From assembly GCF_014192745.1 (NCBI RefSeq), contig NZ_JACHYJ010000005.1, forward strand, positions 248,001 through 312,000: a stretch of DNA of 64,000 nt, read 5' to 3'. A model generated the notes under the pieces. That model did not search any database. It saw only the letters and a program-made list of their open reading frames with translations, and was not told where the DNA came from. A program made the position numbers and the translations under genes. Below are positions 1 to 8,342 of the stretch, one piece after another (position 1 is the first letter of the stretch; every line of letters begins with the position of its first letter). Source of the DNA: Luteimonas sp. RC10 (GTDB lineage Bacteria; Pseudomonadota; Gammaproteobacteria; Xanthomonadales; Xanthomonadaceae).

Positions 1-89
1 ACTCCGATGATGCATGCCAGCGCCGCGCGCAGGGTAACCCGGAAGTGCGGCGCAGTGCCGGACCGCGGCGGTGCGCTGCGGCAGCGCAC
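1..89 (-). CDS. possible start of a minus-strand gene leaving the window
   Basis: A reading frame without stops runs from a GTG at 89 to the left edge. Its last visible residues (about FRVTLRAALACIIGV) are hydrophobic and could be the start of a membrane segment. It would lie 15 bases downstream of the M23 peptidase stop on the same strand. At 29 codons in a GC-rich genome this can easily be chance, and no family can be assigned. Confidence 0.15.
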   Translation of the reverse strand, partial: MRCRSAPPRSGTAPHFRVTLRAALACIIG

Positions 90-104
90 GCCGTCGTTGG
101 CGCT

Positions 105-707
105 TCAACGCGCGGCGGGCGCGTTGTCGGACGCCGCGGCGGCGCGCAACAGGGGCAGCGGGTCGAACGCGCCGTCGGCCGCGTAGATGCCGTAGTGCAG
201 ATGCGGCGGCGTGCCGCGCGCATTGCCGGTGTCGCCGACCGTGCCCAGCATGTCGCCCGGACGGACCACGTCGCCGACCGACAGCAGCTCGGCGAAATCG
301 TCCAGGTGCGCGTAGTAGTGCCGTTGGCGTCCCGGGCCGGCCACCCAGACCTGGCGTCCCCCGAGGCCAGCGTCGCGGATGCCCACGACCAGGCCCTCGG
401 TGGTGCTGCGCACCGGCGTGCCGCGCGGCGCGAAGATGTCCACGCCCTCGTGCTGTCGATCGCGCCCGCGTGGCGCACCGAAGGTGTCGGCAACGCGGCC
501 GGCGGTAACGCCGTCGACCGGCATCGGCAGGGCCTCAGGCGCCGGCGCGGTGGCGATCCGGGCGACGGCACGCGGCTGCGCCATGAAGGGTTGATGCCAG
601 GCCCAGTGGCCGGCGGCGGCCAGTACCGCCAACACCAGCACCGCACGCAAGGTGCGGCGCAACTGCGGCGTGTAGTCGCGGGGGCGGGCGGAGGCAGGCG
701 GCGTCAT
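105..707 (-). CDS. M23 family metallopeptidase, membrane-anchored
   Basis: A 200-residue protein with a short cytoplasmic N-terminus, one hydrophobic segment at about residues 21-37, a linker, and a LytM/M23 domain from about residue 65. The zinc-site motifs are present: HEGVD (His86, Asp90) and HLHYG (His169, His171), with a further His near 134 in YYAHLD. Family members cut peptidoglycan cross-bridges or activate amidases in the periplasm. An intact zinc site suggests a catalytically competent enzyme rather than an EnvC-type activator, which lacks metal ligands. The start is the first Met of the frame. The gene stands alone on the minus strand ahead of the DUF533 gene, so its cell-wall partner cannot be named. 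Confidence 0.85.
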   Translation of the reverse strand: MTPPASARPRDYTPQLRRTLRAVLVLAVLAAAGHWAWHQPFMAQPRAVARIATAPAPEALPMPVDGVTAGRVADTFGAPRGRDRQHEGVDIFAPRGTPVRSTTEGLVVGIRDAGLGGRQVWVAGPGRQRHYYAHLDDFAELLSVGDVVRPGDMLGTVGDTGNARGTPPHLHYGIYAADGAFDPLPLLRAAAASDNAPAAR

Positions 708-758
708 GGCAGCGACGGTAACCGCGTCGCTGCGAAGGTGGGGTCGGCGTGCTGTGCG

Positions 759-1397
759 TCAACGTCCGGCGGCAGCGCGGACTTCCTTCTCGAGGTTCGC
801 CTTGAGCTCGGGCGCGATGCCCAACTGACGCGCAAGCTCGTCGAGATAGCTGCGTTCCATGAAGCTCGTCTCGTCGGCCACCAGCACGCTGGCCAAGTAC
901 ATCTCCGAGGCGATCTCCGGCGAAGTCGCGGCACGTGCGATCTCGGCCGGATCCAGCGGCTTTTCCAGTTCGGCGTGCAGCCAGGGCTGGATGTCGGCAG
1001 CGGTGTCGATGCGCCGGAACTCGGCCTCGATCACCTCGCGCTCGCGTGCGTCGAGATGGCCGTCCGCCTTGGCGGCGCCGACCAGGGCCTTGAGGATCGC
1101 CTGGCTGTGCAGATCGGCCTGCGGTGCGGGCAACCGGTCGACGGTCTGCGGCGCCGGTACGGCCGCGTCCGCCTGCTGTTTCTGATAATCGCCATAGGCG
1201 CGGTAGGCCATCATGCCGATCGCGGCCAGGCCGCCGTAGCTGGCGAGCTTGCGGGTCTTGCGATGCTTGCCCAGCAACAGGCCCAGCGCGCCCCCGGCGA
1301 CTGCGCCCTTGCCGAAGTCCGCATTGAGCAGGCTGCTGCCCGGCTTGCCGCCGCTCTGGGAGGTGAGGAGATGGTTGAGGAACCCCTGGAAACTCAT
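759..1397 (-). CDS. DUF533 / TerB-like family protein (YebE type)
   Basis: A 212-residue protein. The ATG at 1397 gives the usual family start (MSFQGFLNHLL) and upstream codons are not protein-like. Residues about 35-70 are glycine- and hydrophobic-rich (GAVAGGALGLLLG, LASYGGLAAIGMMAYRAYGDY), as expected for the membrane-associated N-terminus of DUF533. From about residue 95 there is an all-alpha TerB-like domain with the acidic stretch AKADGHLDAREREVIE that resembles metal-binding TerB sequences. E. coli YebE is a family member under envelope-stress control. The frequent label 'tellurite resistance' comes from the fold only; nothing here points to tellurite. Confidence 0.8.
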   Translation of the reverse strand: MSFQGFLNHLLTSQSGGKPGSSLLNADFGKGAVAGGALGLLLGKHRKTRKLASYGGLAAIGMMAYRAYGDYQKQQADAAVPAPQTVDRLPAPQADLHSQAILKALVGAAKADGHLDAREREVIEAEFRRIDTAADIQPWLHAELEKPLDPAEIARAATSPEIASEMYLASVLVADETSFMERSYLDELARQLGIAPELKANLEKEVRAAAGR

Positions 1398-1541
1398 GGC
1401 GGCAATCCGACGTGATGGGCGCTCAGGCGCGGGCCGGCGAGCTTGCGATGCCGACCGTTCGCATCGTGTGCACGTTGCGCGACAGGGCGCATGCGCGGTG
1501 CCGGTGGTTGGGCGGCAAGGGAATCGCGCGGTCCGGAAACG

Positions 1542-1571
1542 CGATCGGGACGGCCAAGGCCGTCCCGATCG
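1542..1571. terminator. strong perfect hairpin downstream of the HU-like gene
   Basis: Arms CGATCGGGACGGCC and GGCCGTCCCGATCG form a 14-bp perfect stem around two bases. It lies 25 bases past the stop of the HU-like gene and upstream of the DUF533 gene, both on the minus strand. No clear U-run follows on either strand, so it could be a terminator of a GC-rich kind or an mRNA-end stabiliser. Confidence 0.45.
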
Positions 1572-1595
1572 GGGCAACGCATCGTCCGCCTGGGA

Positions 1596-1997
1596 TCAGG
1601 CAGCGGCGTCCTTGAGCTTCTTGAGCGGACGCACCTTGACCTTGACCGAGGCGGGCTTGGCGGCGAACCACTGCTCTTCCTTGGTGAAGGGGTTGATGCC
1701 CTTGCGCTTGGGCTTGGCCGGCACGCTGACCGAGGTGATCTTCAGCAGGCCCGGCAGGGTGAACGAGCCGGCGCCCTTCTTGCTGATCGAGCCGTGCACG
1801 GCGCCTTCGAGCGCGGAGAACACTGCGCGGACTTCCTTCGCGGCCAGGCCGGTGGCCTCGGCAATGTGCGCGACCAGACCCGACTTGCTCAGCGCTTCCT
1901 TGATCGGCTTGGGTGCTGCGGACTTGGCGGCGGTCTTCTTCGGCGCAGCCGCCTTCTTGGCCGGCACTTTCTTGGTGGTGGCCTTCTTCGTTGCCAT
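1596..1997 (-). CDS. HU-family DNA-binding protein with Lys/Ala-rich N-terminal tail
   Basis: A 133-residue protein. Residues 1-30 are a histone-H1-like tail of KKA, KKVPAKK and PKKTAAK repeats. Residues about 31-133 form an HU-like domain: an alpha-helical part (KEALSKSGLVAHIAEATGL), a 'SISKKGAGSFTLPGLLKI' strand region, and the arm and C-terminus around GINPFTKEEQWFAAKPASVKVKV. Tailed HU variants are known in Xanthomonadaceae, where the tail is thought to add non-specific DNA affinity. The role is nucleoid organisation, not a specific regulon. The ATG at 1997 begins the typical MATKKAT sequence. A strong hairpin follows the gene, so it is probably a single-gene transcript. Confidence 0.88.
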   Translation of the reverse strand: MATKKATTKKVPAKKAAAPKKTAAKSAAPKPIKEALSKSGLVAHIAEATGLAAKEVRAVFSALEGAVHGSISKKGAGSFTLPGLLKITSVSVPAKPKRKGINPFTKEEQWFAAKPASVKVKVRPLKKLKDAAA

Positions 1998-2296
1998 GGG
2001 TCTGTGGTTCCCTCGTCAAATATGGATTGGATGATTCCTGGCCGAGCGAGCCGGCAAGCGAAATGTAGGGCATCCCTGCGCACCCGCCAATAGGAAAACG
2101 CAAAAAAACAGCGGTTTTAGGCCGCCCGCGGCGCCGCCGATCGCGGTTGCGCCTGTCTGGCGGCTGTCCGCGTGCGCAAACGCGACCCGTTGGCGCACCC
2201 ATGGCCACCTGGGACGGCAGCGCGTCGCCCCAAGAACGCCCGCGTCACGTCTGCGCCGATACCCTCGCCGGCTCCTGTCCCGATGGAGAACGCGTC

Positions 2297-2731
2297 ATGG
2301 GTATTTCCCGCCACGCCACCGCCCGCTGGAGCGGTGATCTGAAGTCCGGCAAGGGCGCTTTGTCGACGCCGCAGAGCGGCCTGCTGGACGCCGTGCGCTA
2401 CGGGTTCAACAGCCGATTCGGCGAGGAAAAGGGCACCAATCCCGAAGAGCTCATTGCCGCCGCGCATGCCGGCTGCTTCACGATGGCGCTGTCGGCCAAG
2501 CTCACCGAGGCCGGGTTCGCGCCCGAGTCGATCGACACCCGCGCCGATGTCGACCTGTCGATGGATGGCGGCCCGCAACTGAGCGCGATCCGCTTGAAGA
2601 CGCGCGCCAAGGTGCCGGGCATCGACGCGGCGCAGTTCCGCGAGATCGCCGACGACGCCAAGCAAAATTGTCCGGTCTCCAAGGCGCTGTCGGCGGTGCC
2701 GCTGTCGCTGGAGGCCGAACTCGAGGGCTGA
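2297..2731 (+). CDS. osmC: OsmC/Ohr-family peroxiredoxin-like protein
   Basis: A 144-residue protein. The ATG at 2297 has a good ribosome site (ggagaa) and matches the family length; the longer upstream frame is not protein-like. The two reactive cysteines of the OsmC fold are present: Cys60 in AAHAGCF and Cys125 in KQNCPVSKALS. These enzymes reduce organic hydroperoxides in the cytoplasm by a dithiol mechanism. The NCPVSKALS form and the MGISRHATARWSG start fit the OsmC branch better than Ohr. It is a single plus-strand gene between minus-strand neighbours, facing the PhzF gene tail to tail. Confidence 0.9.
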   Translation: MGISRHATARWSGDLKSGKGALSTPQSGLLDAVRYGFNSRFGEEKGTNPEELIAAAHAGCFTMALSAKLTEAGFAPESIDTRADVDLSMDGGPQLSAIRLKTRAKVPGIDAAQFREIADDAKQNCPVSKALSAVPLSLEAELEG

Positions 2732-2809
2732 TGCACCTGCCTCCTGCCGTGCCGCAGCGCGGTGCGGCAGGGGCCTGTCGGCGTGGATGCCAGCAGGCGG
2801 ATGCTCGGC

Positions 2810-3691
2810 TCAGCGCCAGTCGATCATGCCGCGCACCACGCTCTGGACCCGGCCGCCCGACCAGACCTCGCCATCGGCGTCGACACGCAGTTCGAGCATC
2901 GCGTCGTGGCCGACTTCCCGGCCCTGGCTGACACGGTAGCCACCGTCTTGTCCGGGCAGTGCGTCGCGCGCCGCGAGCCAGGCGGCCAGCGTCGCGTTGG
3001 CCGCGCCCGAGGCGGCGTCCTCGAAGCACGCGGTGGCGCCGACGAACGCGCGCACCGCCAGGTCGTAATCGCTGCCGCCTGCGCTGCGCGCGAAGGCGCA
3101 CACACCCATGCTGCCGGTGGCCTCGGCCAAGGCGGCGATCGCATCCCACTGCGGGGTCGCCGCGCGCAGCGACGCCTCGTCGGCAACCTCGGCCAGCCAC
3201 CAGCGTCGCCCGCCGTCCATCAGCGCCGGCGGTAGCGCGCCCGGCGGCAGCGACGCCAAGGCGGTACGCAGCCGCGGGTCCTCGCTGCTCGCGACTTCGA
3301 CGATGCGTGCGCGCGGCGTGCGCACAGCGATCGTCCGGGCCGCGCCCTCGCCGACCACCGCCAGCGGCAGGCATCCGGCGATGCCCTCCTGCGCCAGCAC
3401 GCCGTCGCACGGATGCGCCAGGCCGGCGTCGAGCACGACGTGCGCGGTGCCGACGCTCGGGTGCCCGGCGAACGGCACTTCGCGGCGGGGCGAGAACATG
3501 CGGATGCGGTAGCTGGCCGCCTCGCTCGAGGGGGGGAAGACGAACGTGGTCTCGGGCAGCCGGGTCCAGCGGGCGATGGCCTGCATCGCATCGTCGGTCA
3601 GCCCCTCGGCATCGAGCACCACCGCCAGCGGATTGCCGGCACCGGGCCGGTCGGCAAACACGTCCACCTGGACGAAACGTCGGGAAGTCAT
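2810..3691 (-). CDS. PhzF-family isomerase/epimerase-like protein
   Basis: A 293-residue protein. The ATG at 3691 begins the typical MTSRRFVQVDVFADRPGAGN strand. PhzF hallmarks are the N-terminal VDVFADRPGAGNPLAVV, the catalytic-Glu context LPETTFVF, the 'SPRREVPFAGHPSVGTAH' loop, and the second-half repeat. The fold resembles diaminopimelate epimerase, and characterised PhzF isomerises a phenazine precursor. No phenazine gene lies nearby, so the substrate is unknown. The gene is convergent with osmC and divergent from lysAC, whose promoter must lie in the roughly 190 bases between them. Confidence 0.87.
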   Translation of the reverse strand: MTSRRFVQVDVFADRPGAGNPLAVVLDAEGLTDDAMQAIARWTRLPETTFVFPPSSEAASYRIRMFSPRREVPFAGHPSVGTAHVVLDAGLAHPCDGVLAQEGIAGCLPLAVVGEGAARTIAVRTPRARIVEVASSEDPRLRTALASLPPGALPPALMDGGRRWWLAEVADEASLRAATPQWDAIAALAEATGSMGVCAFARSAGGSDYDLAVRAFVGATACFEDAASGAANATLAAWLAARDALPGQDGGYRVSQGREVGHDAMLELRVDADGEVWSGGRVQSVVRGMIDWR

Positions 3692-3878
3692 GCGCAGGGG
3701 GCGTCGTGCGGCGCGACAGCTTACCCAACCCGCGCCCGAAATCGGGCGGTTCGATTCCCTCCGCCTGCGCCGGCGCCTAGAATCGGCGTTCCGCCGCGCA
3801 TGGCCTTGCGTCGGCGACGCGTCCACCGCAGCGTCCGCGCGGTGCTGTCTTCTCCCTTCGTCCGAGACCCCACCTCCG

Positions 3879-6482
3879 ATGTCTTCACCTTTCGACGATC
3901 GCTGGATCGTGCTCAAGTTCGGCGGCACTTCGGTGTCGCGCCGCCACCGCTGGGACACCATCGGCCGGCTGGCGAAACGCCGGGCGCAGGAGCACGACGC
4001 ACGCGTGCTGGTCGTGGTGTCGGCGCTGTCGGGAGTGACCAACGAACTGACCGCGATCGCCGATGGCAACGCGGCCGACGGGACTGTCGATGCGCTGGTC
4101 GAGCGCCACCGCGCATTCGTCGCCGAGCTCGGGCTCGATGCCGACGCCGTGCTCGGCGTCCGCCTCGCCGCGCTCCAGGCCCTGGTGCGCGATGCGCGTG
4201 CGTCCGAGCGGCCGCTGGACTGGCAGGCCGAGGTGCTGGGGCAGGGCGAACTGCTGTCCTCGACCATCGGCGCGGCGTATCTGGCCGCGCAGGGGCTGGA
4301 CTTCGGCTGGTGCGATGCGCGCGACTGGCTCGACGCGGTGGCGCTGCCCAACCAGAGCGGCTGGGCCTCGCGGCTGTCGGTGAACTGCCGGCGCGAGCCC
4401 GACGGCGACTGGCGCGGGCGGTTCGCCGCGCAGCCGACGCGGATGCTGCTGACCCAGGGGTTCATCGCGCGGCACGGCGATGGCGGCACCGCGATCCTGG
4501 GCCGCGGCGGCTCGGATACCTCGGCGGCGTACTTCGGTGCATTGCTGGGCGCGCGCCGCGTGGAAATCTGGACCGACGTGCCGGGCATGTTCAGCGCCAA
4601 CCCGCGCGACGTGCCCGATGCGCGCCTGCTCGCGCGCCTCGACTACGCCGAGGCGCAGGAGATCGCGACCACCGGCGCCAAGGTGCTGCACCCGCGCTCG
4701 ATCAAGCCCTGCCGCGACGGCGGCGTGCCGATGGCGATCCTCGACACCGAGCGTCCGGACTTGCCGGGCACTGCGATCGACGGCAGCGCCGAGCCGGTGC
4801 CGGGGGTCAAGGCGATCAGCCGGCGCAATGGCATCGTGCTGGTGTCGATGGAAGGCATCGGCATGTGGCAGCAGGTCGGCTTCCTGGCCGACGTGTTCGA
4901 GCGCTTCAAGCGTCACGGCCTGTCGGTCGACCTGATCGGCTCGTCGGAAACCAACGTCACCGTGTCGCTCGATCCGAGCGAGAACCTGGTCAGCACCGAT
5001 GTGCTGGCGCGGCTGAGCGACGATCTGGCCGAGGTCTGCCGGGTCAAGGTCATCGCGCCGTGCGCGGCGATCACCCTGGTCGGGCGCGGCATGCGCTCGC
5101 TGCTGCACAAGCTCTCCGATGTCTGGGCGACGATGGGGCGCGAGCGCGTGCACCTGATCTCGCAGTCGTCCAACGACCTCAACCTGACCTTCGTCATCGA
5201 TGAGGCCGATGCCGATGGCCTGCTGCCGGTGCTGCATGCCGAACTGATCGGCAGCGGCGCGATGCCGGTGCACGACAGCGCGGTGTTCGGCCCGAGCTGG
5301 CGCGAGATCGCGCACGGCCGCCGCGAACGCCCGACGCCGTGGTGGCAGCACGCACGCGCGCGTCTGCTCGCGCTGGCGACGCCCGGGGAGCCGCGCTACG
5401 TCTACCACCTGCCGACGGTGCGCGAACGGGCGCAGGCGCTGGCGGGCGTCGCCGCTGTGGACCGGCGGTTCTATGCGATCAAGGCCAACTCACATCCGGC
5501 GGTGCTGCGCACGCTGGTCGAGGCCGGGTTCGGCCTGGAATGCGTGTCGCGCGGTGAGCTCGAGCATGTGTTCGCGACGTTGCCGGGGCTCGACCCGGCG
5601 CGCGTGCTGTTCACGCCGAGCTTCGCGCCGCGCGACGAGTACGCCGCCGCCTTCGCGCTCGGTGTCACGGTGACCTTGGACAACGTCGAGGCGCTGCAGC
5701 GCTGGCCGGAGGTGTTCCGCGGTCGCGATCTGTGGCTGCGGCTGGATCTGGGCCGCGGTGATGGCCACCACGCAAAGGTCGTCACCGGCGGCGCGGCCTC
5801 GAAGTTCGGGCTGGCGCTGCCGGCCTTCGATGCCTTCGTGCACGCGGCCACCGATCTCGACGTGCGCATCACCGGGCTGCACGCCCATCTGGGCAGCGGC
5901 ATCGAGACCGTTGCCCACTGGCGCGAGGTCTACGCCGAGTTGGCGGCGTTCGCCGATGCGGTGGGCACGGTCGACACCCTCGATATCGGTGGCGGCTTGC
6001 CGATTCCCTACCGCCCCGACGACGCCCCGTTCGACCTCGCGGCCTGGGGGGCGGGCCTGGCCAGCATCAAGGCCGAGTACCCACGCTATCGCCTGGCGAT
6101 CGAGCCCGGTCGCTTCCTGGTTGCCGAGTCCGGCGTGTTGCTGGCGACGGTGACCCAGGTCGTCGACAAGCTCGGCACGCGTCGCGTCGGGCTCGATGCG
6201 GGCATGCACAGCCTGATGCGGCCGGCGATGTACGACGCCTGGCACGGCATCCACAACCTGTCCCGGCTCGACGACGAGCGCCAGGTCGTCTGCGATGTCG
6301 TCGGCCCGATCTGTGAATCGAGCGACGTCTTCGGCACCCGACGCCTGCTGCCTGCGGCGACCGCCGAGGGCGACACCGTGCTGCTCGCCGACGCCGGCGC
6401 CTACGGCTTCGTCATGGCCAACGACTACAACCTGCGCGGCCTGCCGCTCGAAACGGTGCTGGAGGCGGACGGTGACGCATGA
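3879..6482 (+). CDS. lysAC: bifunctional aspartate kinase / diaminopimelate decarboxylase
   Basis: An 867-residue fusion of the first and last enzymes of the lysine pathway. Residues 1 to about 460 are an aspartokinase: LKFGGTSV near the start, the RGGSDTSA loop, then ACT-type regulatory repeats ending near LISQSSNDLNLTF. Residues about 490-867 are a PLP-dependent diaminopimelate decarboxylase: YAIKANSHP with the PLP lysine near 535, HAHLGSGIE, the IEPGR motif, and a C-terminal MANDYNLRG. Such fusions are typical of Xanthomonas and Xylella. The ATG at 3879 gives MSSPFDDRWIVLKFGG; upstream codons of the same frame are not protein-like. TAGAAT at 3778-3783 is a possible -10 element. The gene heads an overlapping operon with murL and murD2, placing supply of lysine and wall precursors together. 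Confidence 0.95.
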   Translation: MSSPFDDRWIVLKFGGTSVSRRHRWDTIGRLAKRRAQEHDARVLVVVSALSGVTNELTAIADGNAADGTVDALVERHRAFVAELGLDADAVLGVRLAALQALVRDARASERPLDWQAEVLGQGELLSSTIGAAYLAAQGLDFGWCDARDWLDAVALPNQSGWASRLSVNCRREPDGDWRGRFAAQPTRMLLTQGFIARHGDGGTAILGRGGSDTSAAYFGALLGARRVEIWTDVPGMFSANPRDVPDARLLARLDYAEAQEIATTGAKVLHPRSIKPCRDGGVPMAILDTERPDLPGTAIDGSAEPVPGVKAISRRNGIVLVSMEGIGMWQQVGFLADVFERFKRHGLSVDLIGSSETNVTVSLDPSENLVSTDVLARLSDDLAEVCRVKVIAPCAAITLVGRGMRSLLHKLSDVWATMGRERVHLISQSSNDLNLTFVIDEADADGLLPVLHAELIGSGAMPVHDSAVFGPSWREIAHGRRERPTPWWQHARARLLALATPGEPRYVYHLPTVRERAQALAGVAAVDRRFYAIKANSHPAVLRTLVEAGFGLECVSRGELEHVFATLPGLDPARVLFTPSFAPRDEYAAAFALGVTVTLDNVEALQRWPEVFRGRDLWLRLDLGRGDGHHAKVVTGGAASKFGLALPAFDAFVHAATDLDVRITGLHAHLGSGIETVAHWREVYAELAAFADAVGTVDTLDIGGGLPIPYRPDDAPFDLAAWGAGLASIKAEYPRYRLAIEPGRFLVAESGVLLATVTQVVDKLGTRRVGLDAGMHSLMRPAMYDAWHGIHNLSRLDDERQVVCDVVGPICESSDVFGTRRLLPAATAEGDTVLLADAGAYGFVMANDYNLRGLPLETVLEADGDA

Positions 6483-6540
6483 CGGCCGGTGCCCCGCTGT
6501 CGATGATGGCGGGCGGCACGTCGCTGGGCCGCGACCGGGC

Positions 6541-6972
6541 ATGCCCCCGGTCCTGGAGTATGTGCTGGTCTCGGCGTTGATCGCCTGCCTGCTCGCGGGC
6601 AGCGTGTTGTGGATGTTCGGTGTCGACAAGTTCGGTGTGGCAGGGTTTGCCACGTTTGCAGTGTTCGCCGCTGCGGCTGCGGGGTTGGCTGCTGCGTGGG
6701 TCCCGCGCTGGCGCTGGTTGCCGATCACGCTCGGCAACGGTCGGGCGGGCGCGTTCTGGACTGCGTTCTTCACCGTGCTGCTCGCGTTCGTGCTGTATCC
6801 GCTGTTGCTGCTGGCCACGCGGACCGTGATGTACCGCGATGTCGATGTCGAAATCGCCGTGATCGCCGCCGGTATCGGCGCTGTGTTCGGCGGCGTGCCG
6901 GCCCTCTTTTTCGAATACTTCGCTGCCCGGCGCCTGCTGCGCCGCAGTGGCCCGGAACCTTCCAGTCGATGA
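6541..6972 (+). CDS. small integral membrane protein between lysAC and murL
   Basis: A 143-residue protein that I do not recognise. Hydrophobicity suggests four membrane spans, at about residues 7-25, 33-53, 75-97 and 110-130, with a basic C-terminal tail (ARRLLRRSG). The ATG at 6541 is chosen; a GTG at 6472 overlapping the lysAC stop would add 23 residues without hydrophobic character and is also possible. Its stop overlaps the murL start as ATGA, so translation of the two is probably coupled. The position inside a cell-wall-precursor operon hints at an envelope role, but no motif supports a specific function. Confidence 0.7.
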   Translation: MPPVLEYVLVSALIACLLAGSVLWMFGVDKFGVAGFATFAVFAAAAAGLAAAWVPRWRWLPITLGNGRAGAFWTAFFTVLLAFVLYPLLLLATRTVMYRDVDVEIAVIAAGIGAVFGGVPALFFEYFAARRLLRRSGPEPSSR

Positions 6973-8342
6973 CCACGTTCGATAGATCCGCCATCCGCAG
7001 TTTCCGTTTCGTCGACTGCGACCTCGACGCCGCGACCGGCGTGGCGCGCTTGCGCTATGCCTTCGACGATGGCCCGGAGCTGGTCGAGACTGTGACCGTG
7101 CCCGGCGCTCCGTTCGCGCTCGAGGGCGCGCGCGCACAGGCCGCGACCCGCGCGCTGCGCCTGCTGCACCTGCTCGCCGGCGTGAGCTACTACAAGGCCG
7201 CCGTGCCGCCGCAGATCCGTATCGACGGTTATACGATCGATGCCGCCACCGCGGCCCTGCTCGAGGACGCGTACGTGCATGGGCTGGGCGAATTCGCCTA
7301 CCGCAACGGGCTCGACCTGCACGGCAAGATCCGCTTCCCGGCCGACGCCGCCACGGACGAGGCTTCCGCACCGGCGCTGGACCTGCGCGCCCATGCGCTG
7401 GTCGCGATCGGCGGCGGCAAGGATTCGCTGGTATCGATCGAGGCGCTGCGCGCGCTGGACGTCGCGCAGACCGTGGCGTGGATCGGCGGCTCGCAGCTGA
7501 TCCGGGTCTGCGCCGAGCGCACCGGTCTGCCGACGCTCAACATCGGCCGCCAACTGGCGCCGCAGTTGTTCGAGTACAACCGCCAGGGCGCCCTCAACGG
7601 CCACATCCCGGTCACCGCGATCAATTCGGCGATCCTGGTGCTGGCCGCGGTGCTGCACGGTGTCGACCAGGTGGTGTTCTCCAACGAACGCTCGGCCAGC
7701 TACGGCAGCCTGATCCAGGCCGCCGATGGCAGCACGACCAACGAGGTCAACCACCAGTGGTCGAAGGGCTGGGCGTTCGAGCGCGCGTTCGGTGAGCACG
7801 TGCAGCGCCACGTCGCCGCCGACCTGCGCTACTACTCGCTGCTGCGGCCGCTGTCGGAACTGGCGGTCGCGCGCCAGTTCGCCAGGACCGACCGCTACGA
7901 CGCGCACTTCTCCAGCTGCAACCGCAACTTCCACCTGCTCGGCGAGCGGCCGGTCAACCGCTGGTGCGGCATCTGCCCGAAGTGCCATTTCGTGTTCCTC
8001 GCGCTGGCCCCGTTCATGCCCAAGCCCAGGCTGGTGTCGATCTTCGGCCGCAATCTGCTCGATGACCCGGCCCAGGTGCCCGGCTTCGACGCGCTGCTCG
8101 AGTACCGCGACCACAAGCCGTTCGAGTGTGTCGGCGAGGGCCGCGAGTCGCGTGCGGCGATGGCGGCGCTGGCGCAGCGTCCGGAGTGGCGCGAGGACGC
8201 GGTGGTCGCCCGCTTCGCGCGCGAGATCGCGCCGCGGCTCGACGCCGGCGAGCTGGACATCGCGCCGCTGCTGGTGGTCGACGAGGAGCATCGCGTCCCC
8301 CCCGCCTTGTGGGAACGCCTGCGTGCGCATCTCGCAGCTTGA
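6969..8342 (+). CDS. murL: UDP-MurNAc-L-Ala-L-Glu epimerase MurL
   Basis: A 457-residue protein. MurL, characterised in Xanthomonas, inverts the terminal L-Glu of UDP-MurNAc-L-Ala-L-Glu to D-Glu using ATP, replacing glutamate racemase as the source of wall D-Glu. A PP-loop-like motif, [14 protein letters not shown] at about 147-160, fits an adenylating mechanism. A cysteine cluster near 315-340 (SSCNRNF and [10 protein letters not shown]) looks like a metal site. The ATG at 6969 overlaps the stop of the upstream membrane gene. The last 20 bases overlap murD2, its functional partner. Identification rests on this pairing and overall sequence character. Confidence 0.9.
   Translation: MTTFDRSAIRSFRFVDCDLDAATGVARLRYAFDDGPELVETVTVPGAPFALEGARAQAATRALRLLHLLAGVSYYKAAVPPQIRIDGYTIDAATAALLEDAYVHGLGEFAYRNGLDLHGKIRFPADAATDEASAPALDLRAHALVAIGGGKDSLVSIEALRALDVAQTVAWIGGSQLIRVCAERTGLPTLNIGRQLAPQLFEYNRQGALNGHIPVTAINSAILVLAAVLHGVDQVVFSNERSASYGSLIQAADGSTTNEVNHQWSKGWAFERAFGEHVQRHVAADLRYYSLLRPLSELAVARQFARTDRYDAHFSSCNRNFHLLGERPVNRWCGICPKCHFVFLALAPFMPKPRLVSIFGRNLLDDPAQVPGFDALLEYRDHKPFECVGEGRESRAAMAALAQRPEWREDAVVARFAREIAPRLDAGELDIAPLLVVDEEHRVPPALWERLRAHLAA

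Noticed and set aside
759..1397. Calling the DUF533 gene tellurite resistance
   Set aside because: TerB resemblance is structural only and no other ter gene is present.
3885..5408. 507-codon minus-strand frame opposite lysAC
   Set aside because: Antisense shadow of a clear enzyme; no ribosome site and no domain.
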